Shown here one piece after another: positions 35,629 to 44,860 of a DNA stretch of 64,000 nucleotides. Source of the stretch: Denitromonas halophila (lineage in GTDB: Bacteria; Pseudomonadota; Gammaproteobacteria; Burkholderiales; Rhodocyclaceae); assembly GCF_007625155.1 (NCBI RefSeq), contig NZ_VMNK01000004.1, forward strand, positions 1 to 64,000, given 5' to 3'. The notes beneath the pieces were generated by a model, which did not search any database, had not been told where the DNA came from, and worked only from the letters and a program-made list of their open reading frames with translations. The position numbers and the translations under genes were made by a program. How positions within the stretch are numbered: position 1 is the first letter of the stretch; each line of letters begins with the position of its first letter.

Positions 35629-37260
35629 CTATTGGCTGTCCAGGTGGGCGTAGGGCGGCAGGGTTTGCAGGCGATCGTCCTCGACCGGGCCGCCGAGGGT
35701 GAAGTGATAGAGGCTCTGCCAGGCGGTATCGGTAATGCCCATGAGCGCGTGCATCATGTCGTCGAAGAAGCAGCCGATGCCGGTGCCGCGCAGGCCGGCG
35801 GCTTCGGCGTCCAGATACATCACCTGGCCGATCAGGCCGGTTTCCCAGAACAGCCGCGGATAGGCGCGGGCGCCGCCGGCCGCCAGCGCGGCGTCGAACT
35901 GCGCGAGCATGCCCACGGCAAACGCGCCGTCCGAGGCGATGGCCTGCTGGCAGCTGACGGCCTGCGCGGCGCGGCGGGCGTCGTCGCCGATCAGCCGGAA
36001 CAGCGGCAGATCGGGCGGGCAGCCCTCGGGCGTTTCCCATACAAATTGATCGGACAGCGATTGGCGCAGGCTGGCGTCGTGGGCCGGGTCGCGCACCAGC
36101 AGGTAGAAGCCGGGCGACAGATCGGTGACCCGGTGCACCATCAATGCCAGCGAGATGCGCGGCGCCCAGGGCAGGGCATCGGCCACAAAGGCGCCGGGCA
36201 GGGTGCGCGCGAGCAGGCGGTAGAAGCTGGCGCGGTCGAGCGGGCTGCGGCCGTCCATGTCCACCGCGCTGCGGCGCTGACGGATGATCTGCTCGGCGCT
36301 GTGGCGGCGGTCGGGCGAGGTGTCGGTGTGTGGCTTTGCGTGGTGTGCGGCGGCGGTGGGGCCGGGTGTGTGCGCGGCGTTGGCTACGGCGTCGATGACC
36401 GGCCACGGGTGGTGGTCATGGCTGAGCGTGTTGGGCGTTCCGAGCGGCGCGATGGCGGGGATGCGCGCTTGCCAGGCGTCGGCGCTGAGCGTGGGCGCGG
36501 AGCTACCGGCCGGGCTGAGCAGGATCAGGCAGTCGGCGTGCTCGGCCTCGGGGCCGGATTGCGTGTCGGTGCCGAGCAGGCGGGCGAGGTCGGTGTCGAT
36601 CACGCTGTCGAGCAGCTGTGCTTGCCAGCCGAGCGTGCGTGCGGCAAAGGCGATGGCACCGATGGCATGGCCGACGTCGTGCTGGCAGTAGCGCCAGGCG
36701 CGTTCGCCGTACTTCCAGGCCTCGCGCCAGTGGATGGAGGTGAGGCCCATCAGCAGGCCCGGTTGCAGCAGGCCGGCGGTCAATGCCGTCCATTGCGCCT
36801 CGGTCAGCGTGGCACGGCGTTCGAGCTGGTGGCTGAAGGGCGCGTAGTGAAACACGCCCGGTGCGTTGATCAGGCCGGGCACGGCGCCGCTGATTACGTA
36901 ACCCTCGGTGGGGTGCAGCGCGCCGCTGGACGGGTTGATACGCAGCGACCACGACTGCCCGGGGCCAACCTGCTTCCAGGCAGACAGGGCGAGGCTGTGC
37001 AGCAGCAATCGGCCGACGGTGTCGGCGTCGAGCGGCGCGGCCGCTGGCACCGTGGCGAACAGGCTGTCGTAGGTCGGCGCCGCGCGCAGGGCCGGGCGGG
37101 GGAGGTCGAGCGTTGCAGCGCCATCGAAGCGGCGGAAGGGGTGGGGCTGGCTGGCCCAGTCGAGGTAGCCGAGCGAGGCGGCGTAGCGATCGGGGCGGTG
37201 CTTGGTGCGCTGGTGGTACTGGCGCACGACGTCGAGCGGATCGGTGTGGGTGGCGGTCAT
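35629..37260 (-). CDS. SagB/ThcOx-type double nitroreductase
   Basis: 543 residues from ATG 37260 (547 from 37272). Two nitroreductase-like halves are visible: the first with LLHSLALSAWKQ, SLRINPSSGALHPTEGYVI and YCQHDVGHAIGAIAFAARTLGW, the second with IIRQRRSAVDMDGRSPLDRASFYRLLAR, AIASDGAFAVGMLAQFD and YPRLFWETGLIGQVMYLDAEAAGLRGTGIGCFFDD. SagB-type enzymes use FMN to oxidise azolines in ribosomal peptides or carry out other redox steps. No cyclodehydratase, leader peptide or radical SAM gene is nearby, so it is a stand-alone member. No strong Shine-Dalgarno was seen. Confidence 0.82.
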   Translation of the reverse strand: MTATHTDPLDVVRQYHQRTKHRPDRYAASLGYLDWASQPHPFRRFDGAATLDLPRPALRAAPTYDSLFATVPAAAPLDADTVGRLLLHSLALSAWKQVGPGQSWSLRINPSSGALHPTEGYVISGAVPGLINAPGVFHYAPFSHQLERRATLTEAQWTALTAGLLQPGLLMGLTSIHWREAWKYGERAWRYCQHDVGHAIGAIAFAARTLGWQAQLLDSVIDTDLARLLGTDTQSGPEAEHADCLILLSPAGSSAPTLSADAWQARIPAIAPLGTPNTLSHDHHPWPVIDAVANAAHTPGPTAAAHHAKPHTDTSPDRRHSAEQIIRQRRSAVDMDGRSPLDRASFYRLLARTLPGAFVADALPWAPRISLALMVHRVTDLSPGFYLLVRDPAHDASLRQSLSDQFVWETPEGCPPDLPLFRLIGDDARRAAQAVSCQQAIASDGAFAVGMLAQFDAALAAGGARAYPRLFWETGLIGQVMYLDAEAAGLRGTGIGCFFDDMMHALMGITDTAWQSLYHFTLGGPVEDDRLQTLPPYAHLDSQ

Positions 37261-37335
37261 GGTCTGGATCATCGCACATCGGGTGTCGCCGCCTTGATGT
37301 GCAAGGGTGTCAGCCGAGCAGCGAAATCGGGTAGG

Positions 37336-37416
37336 ATCGCGGCCCCGCGGGGCGTTCCCATCTGACGGCCCCGCGATTCGCCCGGATCTGCCACAGCGAT
37401 TGGCTGTTGCAGATCC
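37336..37416 (+). promoter_or_regulatory. Two consecutive stem-loops upstream of the sodium:alanine symporter gene
   Basis: Stem 1 pairs ATCGCGG (37336-37342) with CCGCGAT (37371-37377). Stem 2 pairs GGATCTGC (37384-37391) with GCAGATCC (37409-37416) and continues as ACAGC/GCTGT around a 5-base loop. They lie 82 bases before the GTG start. Glycine riboswitches often precede this transporter family, but their conserved core was not found. They might act as a leader attenuator or as a terminator for the flanking gene. Confidence 0.4.
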
Positions 37417-37497
37417 TTCTGTTTGATGTGCCGGCCCGGACCACCTTTCCGAGTCGGCGCGTGTGCCCGTGACCCGGGCCGATAGGAGTCAATCCGC

Positions 37498-38967
37498 GTG
37501 AACGAGTTTGTCAGCATCCTCAATAGCTATATCTGGAGCCCGGCGCTGGTGTATCTGTGTCTGGGCGTGGGTCTGTATTTTTCGGTCCGCACGCGTTTCA
37601 TGCAGGTGCGCGGTTTCAAAGAGATGGTTCGGCTGATCTTTGAAGGGCGCAGCTCCGAGAGCGGTGTGTCGTCTTTCCAGGCGCTGACCATCGCGCTGTC
37701 GGGCCGGGTCGGTACTGGCAATATCGCCGGCGTGGCGACGGCCATCACCTTTGGTGGTCCGGGCGCGGTGTTCTGGATGTGGACGGTGGCCTTCCTGGGC
37801 GCGTCCACGGCCTACATCGAATCGACGCTGGCGCAGATCTACAAGGAAAAAGACGACAACGGGCAGTACCGTGGCGGCCCGGCCTATTACATCGAAAAGG
37901 CCATGGGCCAGAGCTGGTATGCGTGGATCTTTGCGCTAGCCACCGCCATCGCCATGGGCTTGCTGCTGCCCGGCGTGCAGGCCAACAGCATTGCCTCGGG
38001 CATTCAGACCGCCTGGGGCGTCGAGCCGGCGGTGAGTGCGGCATTTGTGGTGGTCTTGCTCGGCTTCATCATTTTCGGCGGCATCAAGCGCATCGCGCTG
38101 TTCGCCGAGATCGTGGTGCCCTTCATGGCGCTGGCCTACATTCTGGTGGCGCTGGTCATCGTGCTGCTGAATGTGGAGCAGGTGCCGGGCATGATCGCGT
38201 TGATCTTCAAGAGCGCCTTCGGTCTTGAGGCCGGCTTTGGCGCGGTGCTGGGCCTGGCGGTGCAGTGGGGCGTAAAACGCGGCGTGTATTCCAACGAAGC
38301 CGGTCAGGGCTCGGGCCCGCATGCGGCGGCTGCAGCAGAGGTGTCGCACCCGGCCAAGCAGGGCTTTGTGCAGGCCTTCTCGGTGTATATCGACACCTTG
38401 TTCGTGTGCTCGGCGACGGCCTTCATGCTGCTGTCGACCGGCAAGTACAACGTGATTGGCGCGGATGGCGTGGCGATCGTCAACAATCTGCCCGGCGTCG
38501 AAGCCGGCGCGGCCTATACCCAGGCGGCGGTCGAGTCGATGCTGCCTGGCTTTGGTTCGACATTTGTGGCGCTGGCGCTGAGCTTCTTTGCCTTCACGTC
38601 CATCGTGGCTTACTACTACATTGCCGAAACCAATATCGCCTACATCAACCGCAAGGTGCATCGCGGCTGGCTGTATTTTGTGCTGAAAATTGGTTTGTTG
38701 GCCGCAGTGACTTACGGCTCGGTACGCACTGCCGGTGCGGCCTGGGATCTGGGCGACGTGGGCGTGGGCATCATGGCGTGGCTGAACATCGTGGCCATCC
38801 TGATTTTGCAAAAACCGGCCCTGCTGGCGTTGAAGGACTACGAGTCACAGAAGAAGTCGGGCAAGGAGCCGGTTTTCGATCCGGACGCGCTGGGCATCAA
38901 GAATGCCAGTTTCTGGCAGAAGCGCCTCAAGGCGTCCAGGTCGGCGGTGGACCCGTCCAAGGCCTGA
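37498..38967 (+). CDS. Sodium:alanine/glycine symporter (AGCS family)
   Basis: 489 residues with about eleven helices. Family motifs: GVGLYFSVRTRFMQVRGFKEM, ALSGRVGTGNIAGVATAITFGGPGAVFWMW, a key ion/substrate site, AQIYKEKDDNGQYRGGPAYYIEKAMG, GVYSNEAGQGSGPHAAAAAEVSHPAKQGFVQA. It imports alanine or glycine with sodium. The GTG start has AGGAG nine bases upstream. A rho-independent terminator follows at 38991-39018, so it is monocistronic. Confidence 0.95.
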   Translation: MNEFVSILNSYIWSPALVYLCLGVGLYFSVRTRFMQVRGFKEMVRLIFEGRSSESGVSSFQALTIALSGRVGTGNIAGVATAITFGGPGAVFWMWTVAFLGASTAYIESTLAQIYKEKDDNGQYRGGPAYYIEKAMGQSWYAWIFALATAIAMGLLLPGVQANSIASGIQTAWGVEPAVSAAFVVVLLGFIIFGGIKRIALFAEIVVPFMALAYILVALVIVLLNVEQVPGMIALIFKSAFGLEAGFGAVLGLAVQWGVKRGVYSNEAGQGSGPHAAAAAEVSHPAKQGFVQAFSVYIDTLFVCSATAFMLLSTGKYNVIGADGVAIVNNLPGVEAGAAYTQAAVESMLPGFGSTFVALALSFFAFTSIVAYYYIAETNIAYINRKVHRGWLYFVLKIGLLAAVTYGSVRTAGAAWDLGDVGVGIMAWLNIVAILILQKPALLALKDYESQKKSGKEPVFDPDALGIKNASFWQKRLKASRSAVDPSKA

Positions 38968-38990
38968 TCCCGCCTGTTGTGTTGTCGATG

Positions 38991-39018
38991 ATGCCGCCCT
39001 CCGGGGTGGCATTTTTTT
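38991..39018 (+). terminator. Rho-independent terminator of the symporter gene
   Basis: ATGCCGCCC pairs with GGGTGGCAT (one G-T pair) around a short loop, followed by seven T residues (39012-39018). It lies 23 bases after the stop codon. Confidence 0.85.
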
Positions 39019-39178
39019 GGCCGAGCGCTGTGTTGCGCGCGCTGCCAGGCCTGGCTTTACCTGCCTTTACACTGCATTGACCTGGGTTAACCCGAGGGCG
39101 GGACATACTTCAGGCCTCACGACGCTGCGCATCAATGCCTCAATGCGCGGCACCGAAACCTGTTTCCTGGTGTCAATC

Positions 39179-41383
39179 ATGACAGTCGCTCGTTTTCGCT
39201 CCGTCCTGCGCCAGCTGCATCGCTGGATCGCGCTCGCGCTCACGCCAGTGTTCGTGCTGGTCATCCTGTCCGGCGCGGTGCTGGCGCTCAAGCCAGTGCT
39301 GACCGCCGCGCCCGCGGCATCGGTATCGGTGAGTGCCGAGACGGTCGCCGAGGCGTTGATTAAGATCGATCCGCGCGGGCGAGCCACCGGGGTGATCGTG
39401 TCGCCCGATGCCAGCACCTTGCGGGTGACCTCCAAGAATCCAGTGGGTCCCTCGGGCCAGTACGCGCTGTCCACCGGTGAATTGACCGCCTCGCAGCCGG
39501 GCCCCGACGTCTTTGCCGTCGTGCTCGACCTGCACAAAAACCTGCTGCTCGGCCTCGGCATCGTGGTGGAGATCGCTGCCTATGCCATGACGGTCTTGAT
39601 CGTCATGGGTCTGCTGCTCGGGTTGCCACGGTTACGCAACACGCTGGCCGGCTGGCATCTGGGCATCGGCTGGCTGGCCTTGCCGCTGGTGCTGCTGGCG
39701 CCGCTGACCGGTGCGCTGATGGCCCTGCACATTGGCGGCCCCGAGTTGCCGCGAGTGCAAGGCGGCCCACCGGTGGCGCTGGCGGCGGCGATTACCCGCG
39801 TGGCCGAGCAAGGCGATGGCGCTGCGGTGCTGTCGGCCCGACGCTTCCGCGGCGGCAGCGCGCTCGTTTTCACTGCCGGCCCGGACGGTCAGGTCGTGCG
39901 TATGGTTCAGCCCGATGGCAGCGTCAACCGACTGAGCGGGGGCCCGGGCCTGGTGCATGAACTGCACGAAGGTACCTGGGGCGGCGCGTGGTCTGCCGGT
40001 ATCAGCTTTGTTGGCGCGCTGGCTTTGGCCGGGCTCACCGGGACCGGCGCGTGGGGCTGGTGGCGTCGCCGTCGTCAGCAAACGGCGGGCAGCACTGACA
40101 TCGGCGCCACCACGCTGGTGGCCTTTGGCAGCCAGACCGGCACCGCGGCACGCCTGGCCGAGGCGACCGCGCAAGCGCTGCGTCGGGCGGGTGAGAAAGT
40201 GGCCTGCGCCTCCCTCGAGGCGCTGCAGCCGGCCGCGCTTGCAGGATACGAGCAGACCTTGATGATCGTCTCGACCACCGGCGAAGGTGAGCTGCCCGAT
40301 CCGGCGCGTCGCTTCATGCAGCAATTGCCGGCCGCGGATCTGGCGGGCAGTCGGTTCAGCATGCTGGCGCTGGGCGACCGGCGCTATGCGAACTTCTGCG
40401 GCGGCGGCGAGCAGTTGCGCGGCGCCTTGTTGGGCCAGGGCGCCTGCGAACTGGCGCCGATCGAGCGCGCCGATGGCGAGCCCGGCAGCGCCTGGCGGGA
40501 TTGGCTGGGGCGCGTCGCGACCTTGCTTGGCCGTCGCTTGGAGGCGGTCGAAGCGCCGGCGGCGGATCAGGTGCTGTCGCTCACCCTGGTCGAACGGCAG
40601 CGCCTGGACGATCCGGCCGTGGCTGGGCTGACCGAGACCTGGCAACTGAGCTTTGCACCCAGCGACCCGACAACCGAATTCCGGCCGGGCGATCTATTGC
40701 TGATCGCACCGACGCCGGAGGCCGCTCCGCGTTGCTATTCGATTGGCTCATCCTCGCGCGTCGGCGATTCACTGATCCGCCTCACCGTCAGCCTGCATCG
40801 CTGGCGCGACGCGGCCGGCCAGACGCGGGTTGGCGCGGCGAGCGGCTATCTCTGCCATGACTTGCCCGAAGGCGCGCAGATCCGCGCCAGCCTGCGTGCG
40901 CATCCGCAGTTCAATCCGCCCGAGGACGTGGGCCGACCGCTGATTCTGGTGGCCGCTGGCGCCGGCATTGCGCCGTTTCCCGGTTTTCTCTCGGAGCGTG
41001 AGGCGAGCCTGAAGGCGGGCCCGAGCTGGCTGTTTTTCGGCAACCGCCAACGTGCGGGCGATTTCTTTTACCGCGATGCACTGGTGCGTTGGCAAGACAA
41101 GGGCGTGCTGACCCGACTGGACACCGCCTTCTCGCGCGATGCCGATGACGGTGCCTATATCGATCGCCGGCTGATCGCCCAGGGCGCCGAGCTCTACCGC
41201 TGGCTGGCCGAGGATCGCGGCGTGTTGTACATGTGTGGTCGCTCCGCCACGCTGGGGCAGTCGGTGGAAGCCGCGCTGCTAGGCATTATCCAGACCCACG
41301 GCCAGGTATCCGCCGATGACGCCGAGGGGATGCTGCAGGGATGGAAACAAGACGGCACCCTGCAAGTCGACGTGTTCGGCTGA
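39179..41383 (+). CDS. PepSY membrane domain fused to flavodoxin and NADPH-flavin reductase
   Basis: 734 residues. The N-terminal part is a PepSY-associated membrane region (RQLHRWIALALTPVFVLVILSGAVLAL, LDLHKNLLLG, WHLGIGWLALPLVLLAPLTGALM, HELHEGTWGG) with histidines able to bind haem. From about residue 308 a flavodoxin domain starts (LVAFGSQTGTAARLAE, IVSTTGEGELPDPA), and from about 480 a CysJ-like FAD/NADPH reductase (RCYSIGSSS, LVAAGAGIAPFPGFLSERE, WLFFGNRQRAGDFFYRD, YMCGRSATLGQSVEAALLGI). Electrons would flow NADPH-FAD-FMN-haem across the inner membrane, as proposed for siderophore or ferric reductases. Upstream ATGs exist; 39179 places the start directly before the first membrane helix. 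Confidence 0.87.
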   Translation: MTVARFRSVLRQLHRWIALALTPVFVLVILSGAVLALKPVLTAAPAASVSVSAETVAEALIKIDPRGRATGVIVSPDASTLRVTSKNPVGPSGQYALSTGELTASQPGPDVFAVVLDLHKNLLLGLGIVVEIAAYAMTVLIVMGLLLGLPRLRNTLAGWHLGIGWLALPLVLLAPLTGALMALHIGGPELPRVQGGPPVALAAAITRVAEQGDGAAVLSARRFRGGSALVFTAGPDGQVVRMVQPDGSVNRLSGGPGLVHELHEGTWGGAWSAGISFVGALALAGLTGTGAWGWWRRRRQQTAGSTDIGATTLVAFGSQTGTAARLAEATAQALRRAGEKVACASLEALQPAALAGYEQTLMIVSTTGEGELPDPARRFMQQLPAADLAGSRFSMLALGDRRYANFCGGGEQLRGALLGQGACELAPIERADGEPGSAWRDWLGRVATLLGRRLEAVEAPAADQVLSLTLVERQRLDDPAVAGLTETWQLSFAPSDPTTEFRPGDLLLIAPTPEAAPRCYSIGSSSRVGDSLIRLTVSLHRWRDAAGQTRVGAASGYLCHDLPEGAQIRASLRAHPQFNPPEDVGRPLILVAAGAGIAPFPGFLSEREASLKAGPSWLFFGNRQRAGDFFYRDALVRWQDKGVLTRLDTAFSRDADDGAYIDRRLIAQGAELYRWLAEDRGVLYMCGRSATLGQSVEAALLGIIQTHGQVSADDAEGMLQGWKQDGTLQVDVFG

Positions 41384-41406
41384 ACCCCTTTTTGACGGCC
41401 ACTGCC

Positions 41407-42849
41407 ATGACATCTTCGCGACCTTTGCATCCCCGCACGCTTGGCGCCGGCCTGTTGGCGCTGCTGCTGAGCGGCTGCGCCACGCTGGGGCCCGATTATG
41501 TCGCCCCGGCCATGCCGGCGCCGGCGGCCTGGCATGCGACCTCGAGCTTGGCTGTCGCCACCGACAGCGAGTCGATTGCGCGCTGGTGGCAAGCGCTGGG
41601 CGATGCCGAGCTCAGCGCGCTGGTCGAGCAGGCGCTGCGCAACAATCCCGATCTGCAATCGTCCCGCGCGGCGCTGCAGGCCGCGCGTGCGATGGAGCGC
41701 GTGGCGCGGGCCGGGCAGGGTCCGAATGTCGGCGCCACGGGTGCGACGAGCGCCAGCCGGTACGGTGACGCCTCAGTGAGCGAGCGCTGGAGCGCCGGCT
41801 TCGATGCCGCCTGGGAGCTCGACGTGTTCGGCGGCGTGCGTCGTGGCGTCGAGGCGGCGCAGGCCGACCGCGAGGCGGCGCGTGCGACGCTGGCCAGCAC
41901 CCATGCCTCGCTGGCGGCCGAGGTGGCGCTCAACTATGTGACGCTGCGTACCAGCCAGGCGCGGCTGGATATCGCCCGCCGCAATCTCGCCACCCAGCTC
42001 GAGACCTTGCAGCTGACCGACTGGCGTGCTCAGGCCGGGTTGGCCAGTTCGGTGGATGTGGAGCAGGCGCGCACCAATGCCGAGCAGACGCGCGCGCAAA
42101 TCCCCAGCCTGCAGACCAGTATCGTCAGTGCCGCCAACCATCTCGCGGTGCTCACGGGCGATGCGCCCGGCCGCTTGCAGGCGAGCCTGGCCGATGGCAA
42201 CCTGCCGGCGCTGCCAACCGCCGTCGCCGTCGGTATTCCCGCCGAGGGGCTGCGTCAGCGTCCCGATGTGCAGGCCGCCGAGCGGCAACTGGCGGCGGAG
42301 ACCGCGCGCATCGGCGTGGCCGAGGCGGCGCGCTACCCGGGCTTCAATCTCACCGGCTCGATCGGGCTGGAGGCGGCCACCTTCGGCGCGCTGGGCAATG
42401 GCGCCTCGGTGATCCGTTCGCTGGCCGCCGGCATCAGCGGTGTGTTGTTCGACGGCGGTGCGCTGGCAGCGCGGGTCGACCAGCAGAGCGCGGTGCGCGA
42501 GCAACGTCTGCAAGCCTATCGCAGCGCCGTGCTGGCGGCGCTGGAAGACGTCGAGAACGCGCTCACCGCGCTGGACAACACCGCCCGTCGGCGCAATGCC
42601 CTGGCCGCGGCCAGTACTGCAGCGCGCAACGCCAACCTGTTGGCCGCCGACCGGTATCGCAGTGGCCTGATCGATTTTCGCACCGTGCTCGAAACCGAGC
42701 GCAGTCTGCTCAGCACCGAAGATAGCCTGGCCATCGCCGAGGGTGAGCGGCTGAACGCGCTGATCCAGCTCTACAAGGCGCTGGGCGGTGGCTGGTCGCG
42801 TGCCGATCTGACTGAATCCGCAGACACCCCCCAGGGAAATCTCTCATGA
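41407..42849 (+). CDS. Efflux outer-membrane lipoprotein (NodT family)
   Basis: 480 residues. Signal peptide with lipobox LLSGC, then CATLGPDYVAPAMPAPAAW, the family opening. Two OEP repeats follow (WWQALGDAELSALVEQALRNNPDLQ, ALNYVTLRTSQARLDIARRNL, LRQRPDVQAAERQLAAETARIGVAEAARYPGFNLTGSIG, and ALEDVENALTALDN), ending IQLYKALGGGW. It forms the outer channel of the tripartite pump whose other parts are encoded next; the stop overlaps the adaptor start (ATGA). ATG 41407 is chosen because it begins the lipoprotein signal. Confidence 0.93.
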   Translation: MTSSRPLHPRTLGAGLLALLLSGCATLGPDYVAPAMPAPAAWHATSSLAVATDSESIARWWQALGDAELSALVEQALRNNPDLQSSRAALQAARAMERVARAGQGPNVGATGATSASRYGDASVSERWSAGFDAAWELDVFGGVRRGVEAAQADREAARATLASTHASLAAEVALNYVTLRTSQARLDIARRNLATQLETLQLTDWRAQAGLASSVDVEQARTNAEQTRAQIPSLQTSIVSAANHLAVLTGDAPGRLQASLADGNLPALPTAVAVGIPAEGLRQRPDVQAAERQLAAETARIGVAEAARYPGFNLTGSIGLEAATFGALGNGASVIRSLAAGISGVLFDGGALAARVDQQSAVREQRLQAYRSAVLAALEDVENALTALDNTARRRNALAAASTAARNANLLAADRYRSGLIDFRTVLETERSLLSTEDSLAIAEGERLNALIQLYKALGGGWSRADLTESADTPQGNLS

Positions 42850-44135
42850 ATTCGCCCGAAAAACTCGGTACGCCGGCGGCCATCGCGCCGTCCGCCATCC
42901 TTGATGTGACCACCCAGAAACCCCGCCGTGGCCGCTGGTGGCTGGGCGCGCTCGTGGTGCTGGTGCTCGGCGTTGGCGGCTATGCGCTGCTCGCCGGCAA
43001 TGGCACGGCCACGGCCGTGCGCTACCAGAGCAGCCCGGTCGAGACCGGGGTGTTGGTGGTCACCGTGTCGGCCACCGGTACGCTACAGCCGACCAACCAG
43101 GTGAACGTGGGCAGTGAATTGTCCGGCACCATCGAGCAAGTGTTTGTCGATGACAACAGCCGTGTCCGCAAAGGGCAGGTGCTGGCCCGGCTGGATGTGT
43201 CGAAGCTTGAAGACCAGGTGGCCAATGCCCGCGCGGCCGTCAAAGTGGCCGAAGCCGGTGTGCGCCAGGCCGAGGCCACGGTGCAGGAGTCGGGCGCCAG
43301 CCTGTCGCGGCTGCATGAGGTATTCAAGCTCTCCGGCGGCAAGGTGCCGTCAAAAACAGAGCTCGAAACTGCCGAGGCGACCCGGGCGCGTGCGCGCGCC
43401 AATCTGGCCAGTGCCCAGGCCGGTGTCCTGCAGGCCAAGGCCACGCTGCGTACCAACGAAACCAATCTCTCCAAAGCCTCGATCCGCTCGCCGATTGACG
43501 GTGTGGTGTTGTCGCGCGCGGTGGAGCCAGGCCAGACCGTGGCGGCCTCCTTGCAGGTGGCCACGCTGTTCACCCTGGCCGAAGACCTGGCGAAAATGGA
43601 GTTGCAGGTGAAGGTCGATGAGGCCGATGTGGGCCAGGTGAAGGAGGGGCAGCGGGCGAGCTTTACCGTCGATGCCTACACCGACCGGCGCTATCCGGCG
43701 CACATCACCCGTGTGAGCTACGGCGCGACGACCACCGACAACGTGGTGACCTATCTGACCACGCTGGAGGTGAGTAACGAAGACCTCAGCCTGCGTCCCG
43801 GCATGACCGCCACCGCCGAGATCACCACACTGGAAAAAACTGGCGTGCTGCTGGTGCCGAACGCGGCGCTGCGCTATACACCCACGGTGGCGCGTGGCGA
43901 GCGCAAGCAGAGCCTCATGTCGAGCCTGATGCCGCGCCCGCCGCGACAGGCCAAGACGGTCAAGCTGAAGGACCCAGCCGCCGGCGAGCGCCAGCTGTGG
44001 ATGCTGCGCGACGGGCAGCCGACGCCGGTGACGGTGAAGACCGGTGCTACCAACGGCCGGGTGACCGAGATTATGTCGGGCGATCTGCCTGCAGGCACGG
44101 CGGTGATCACCGAAGCGGTGAGCAGCGCACGATGA
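42846..44135 (+). CDS. MacA-like periplasmic adaptor (HlyD/RND family)
   Basis: 429 residues. One N-terminal membrane anchor (WWLGALVVLVLGVGGYALLAG), then the barrel-sandwich/alpha-hairpin adaptor: VSATGTLQPTNQVNVGSELSGTIEQVFVDDNSRVRKGQVLARLD, long helical hairpin with AEATVQESGASLSRLHEV, then IRSPIDGVVLSRAVEPGQTVAASLQVATLF. It bridges the MacB-type ABC components and the NodT channel. Start and stop both overlap neighbours by ATGA, so the four genes are one coupled operon. Confidence 0.93.
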   Translation: MNSPEKLGTPAAIAPSAILDVTTQKPRRGRWWLGALVVLVLGVGGYALLAGNGTATAVRYQSSPVETGVLVVTVSATGTLQPTNQVNVGSELSGTIEQVFVDDNSRVRKGQVLARLDVSKLEDQVANARAAVKVAEAGVRQAEATVQESGASLSRLHEVFKLSGGKVPSKTELETAEATRARARANLASAQAGVLQAKATLRTNETNLSKASIRSPIDGVVLSRAVEPGQTVAASLQVATLFTLAEDLAKMELQVKVDEADVGQVKEGQRASFTVDAYTDRRYPAHITRVSYGATTTDNVVTYLTTLEVSNEDLSLRPGMTATAEITTLEKTGVLLVPNAALRYTPTVARGERKQSLMSSLMPRPPRQAKTVKLKDPAAGERQLWMLRDGQPTPVTVKTGATNGRVTEIMSGDLPAGTAVITEAVSSAR

Positions 44136-44860
44136 ACACCATGATCGACACGCCCGAGGCGCTGATCCGGCTGGCTGGCATCACCAAGGTGTATGGCAGC
44201 GGGCCGGCGGCTTTTCAGGCGCTGCGCGGGGTGGACCTGAGCGTCCAGGCCGGCGAGTTCGTGGCGGTGATGGGGCCAAGCGGCTCGGGCAAGTCGACGG
44301 TGATGAACATCCTCGGCTGCCTCGATACGCCCACCAGCGGCAGCTACGAATTTCAGGGCGTGCATGTCGAGACCATGGACCGCAACCAGCGCGCCTTGCT
44401 GCGGCGGCATTTTCTCGGCTTTGTGTTCCAGGGCTTCAATCTGCTGGGGCGCACCTCGGCGCTGGAGAATGTCGAGCTGCCGCTGCTCTACCGCGGCGAG
44501 CCGGTGGCTCGGCGCCACGCGGCGGCGCGCGCCGCGCTGGCCCAGGTCGGCCTCGACGGCTGGGAAGACCACACGCCGGCCGAGCTCTCGGGCGGGCAAC
44601 AGCAGCGCGTGGCCATTGCCCGCGCCATTGTTACCAATCCGGCGGTGTTGCTGGCCGACGAGCCGACTGGCAACCTCGATAGCCAGCGCAGCCGCGAGAT
44701 CATGGCGTTGCTCTCCGAGCTTAACCGTCAGCGCGGCATCACCATTCTGATGGTCACCCACGAGCCGGAGATGGCGGCGTATGCGCATCGGCAGGTGCAT
44801 TTTGTCGATGGCCGGGTCGATCGCGACTCGCGCACACCGGTGGCGGAGGTGGGCGCATGA
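44132..44860 (+). CDS. MacB/LolD-type ABC ATP-binding protein
   Basis: 242 residues. Walker [11 protein letters not shown]-loop FVFQGFNLL, signature [14 protein letters not shown], Walker [13 protein letters not shown] and switch His in VTHEPEMA. In MacB of E. coli ATPase and permease are one chain; here they are separate genes (44132-44860 and 44857-46062). It powers a mechanotransmission-type export of macrolides, peptides or siderophores. The ATG overlaps the adaptor stop. Confidence 0.93.
   Translation: MNTMIDTPEALIRLAGITKVYGSGPAAFQALRGVDLSVQAGEFVAVMGPSGSGKSTVMNILGCLDTPTSGSYEFQGVHVETMDRNQRALLRRHFLGFVFQGFNLLGRTSALENVELPLLYRGEPVARRHAAARAALAQVGLDGWEDHTPAELSGGQQQRVAIARAIVTNPAVLLADEPTGNLDSQRSREIMALLSELNRQRGITILMVTHEPEMAAYAHRQVHFVDGRVDRDSRTPVAEVGA

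Noticed and set aside
37273-37497. Glycine riboswitch upstream of the AGCS symporter
   Set aside because: The conserved tandem-aptamer core was not found; only simple hairpins are present.
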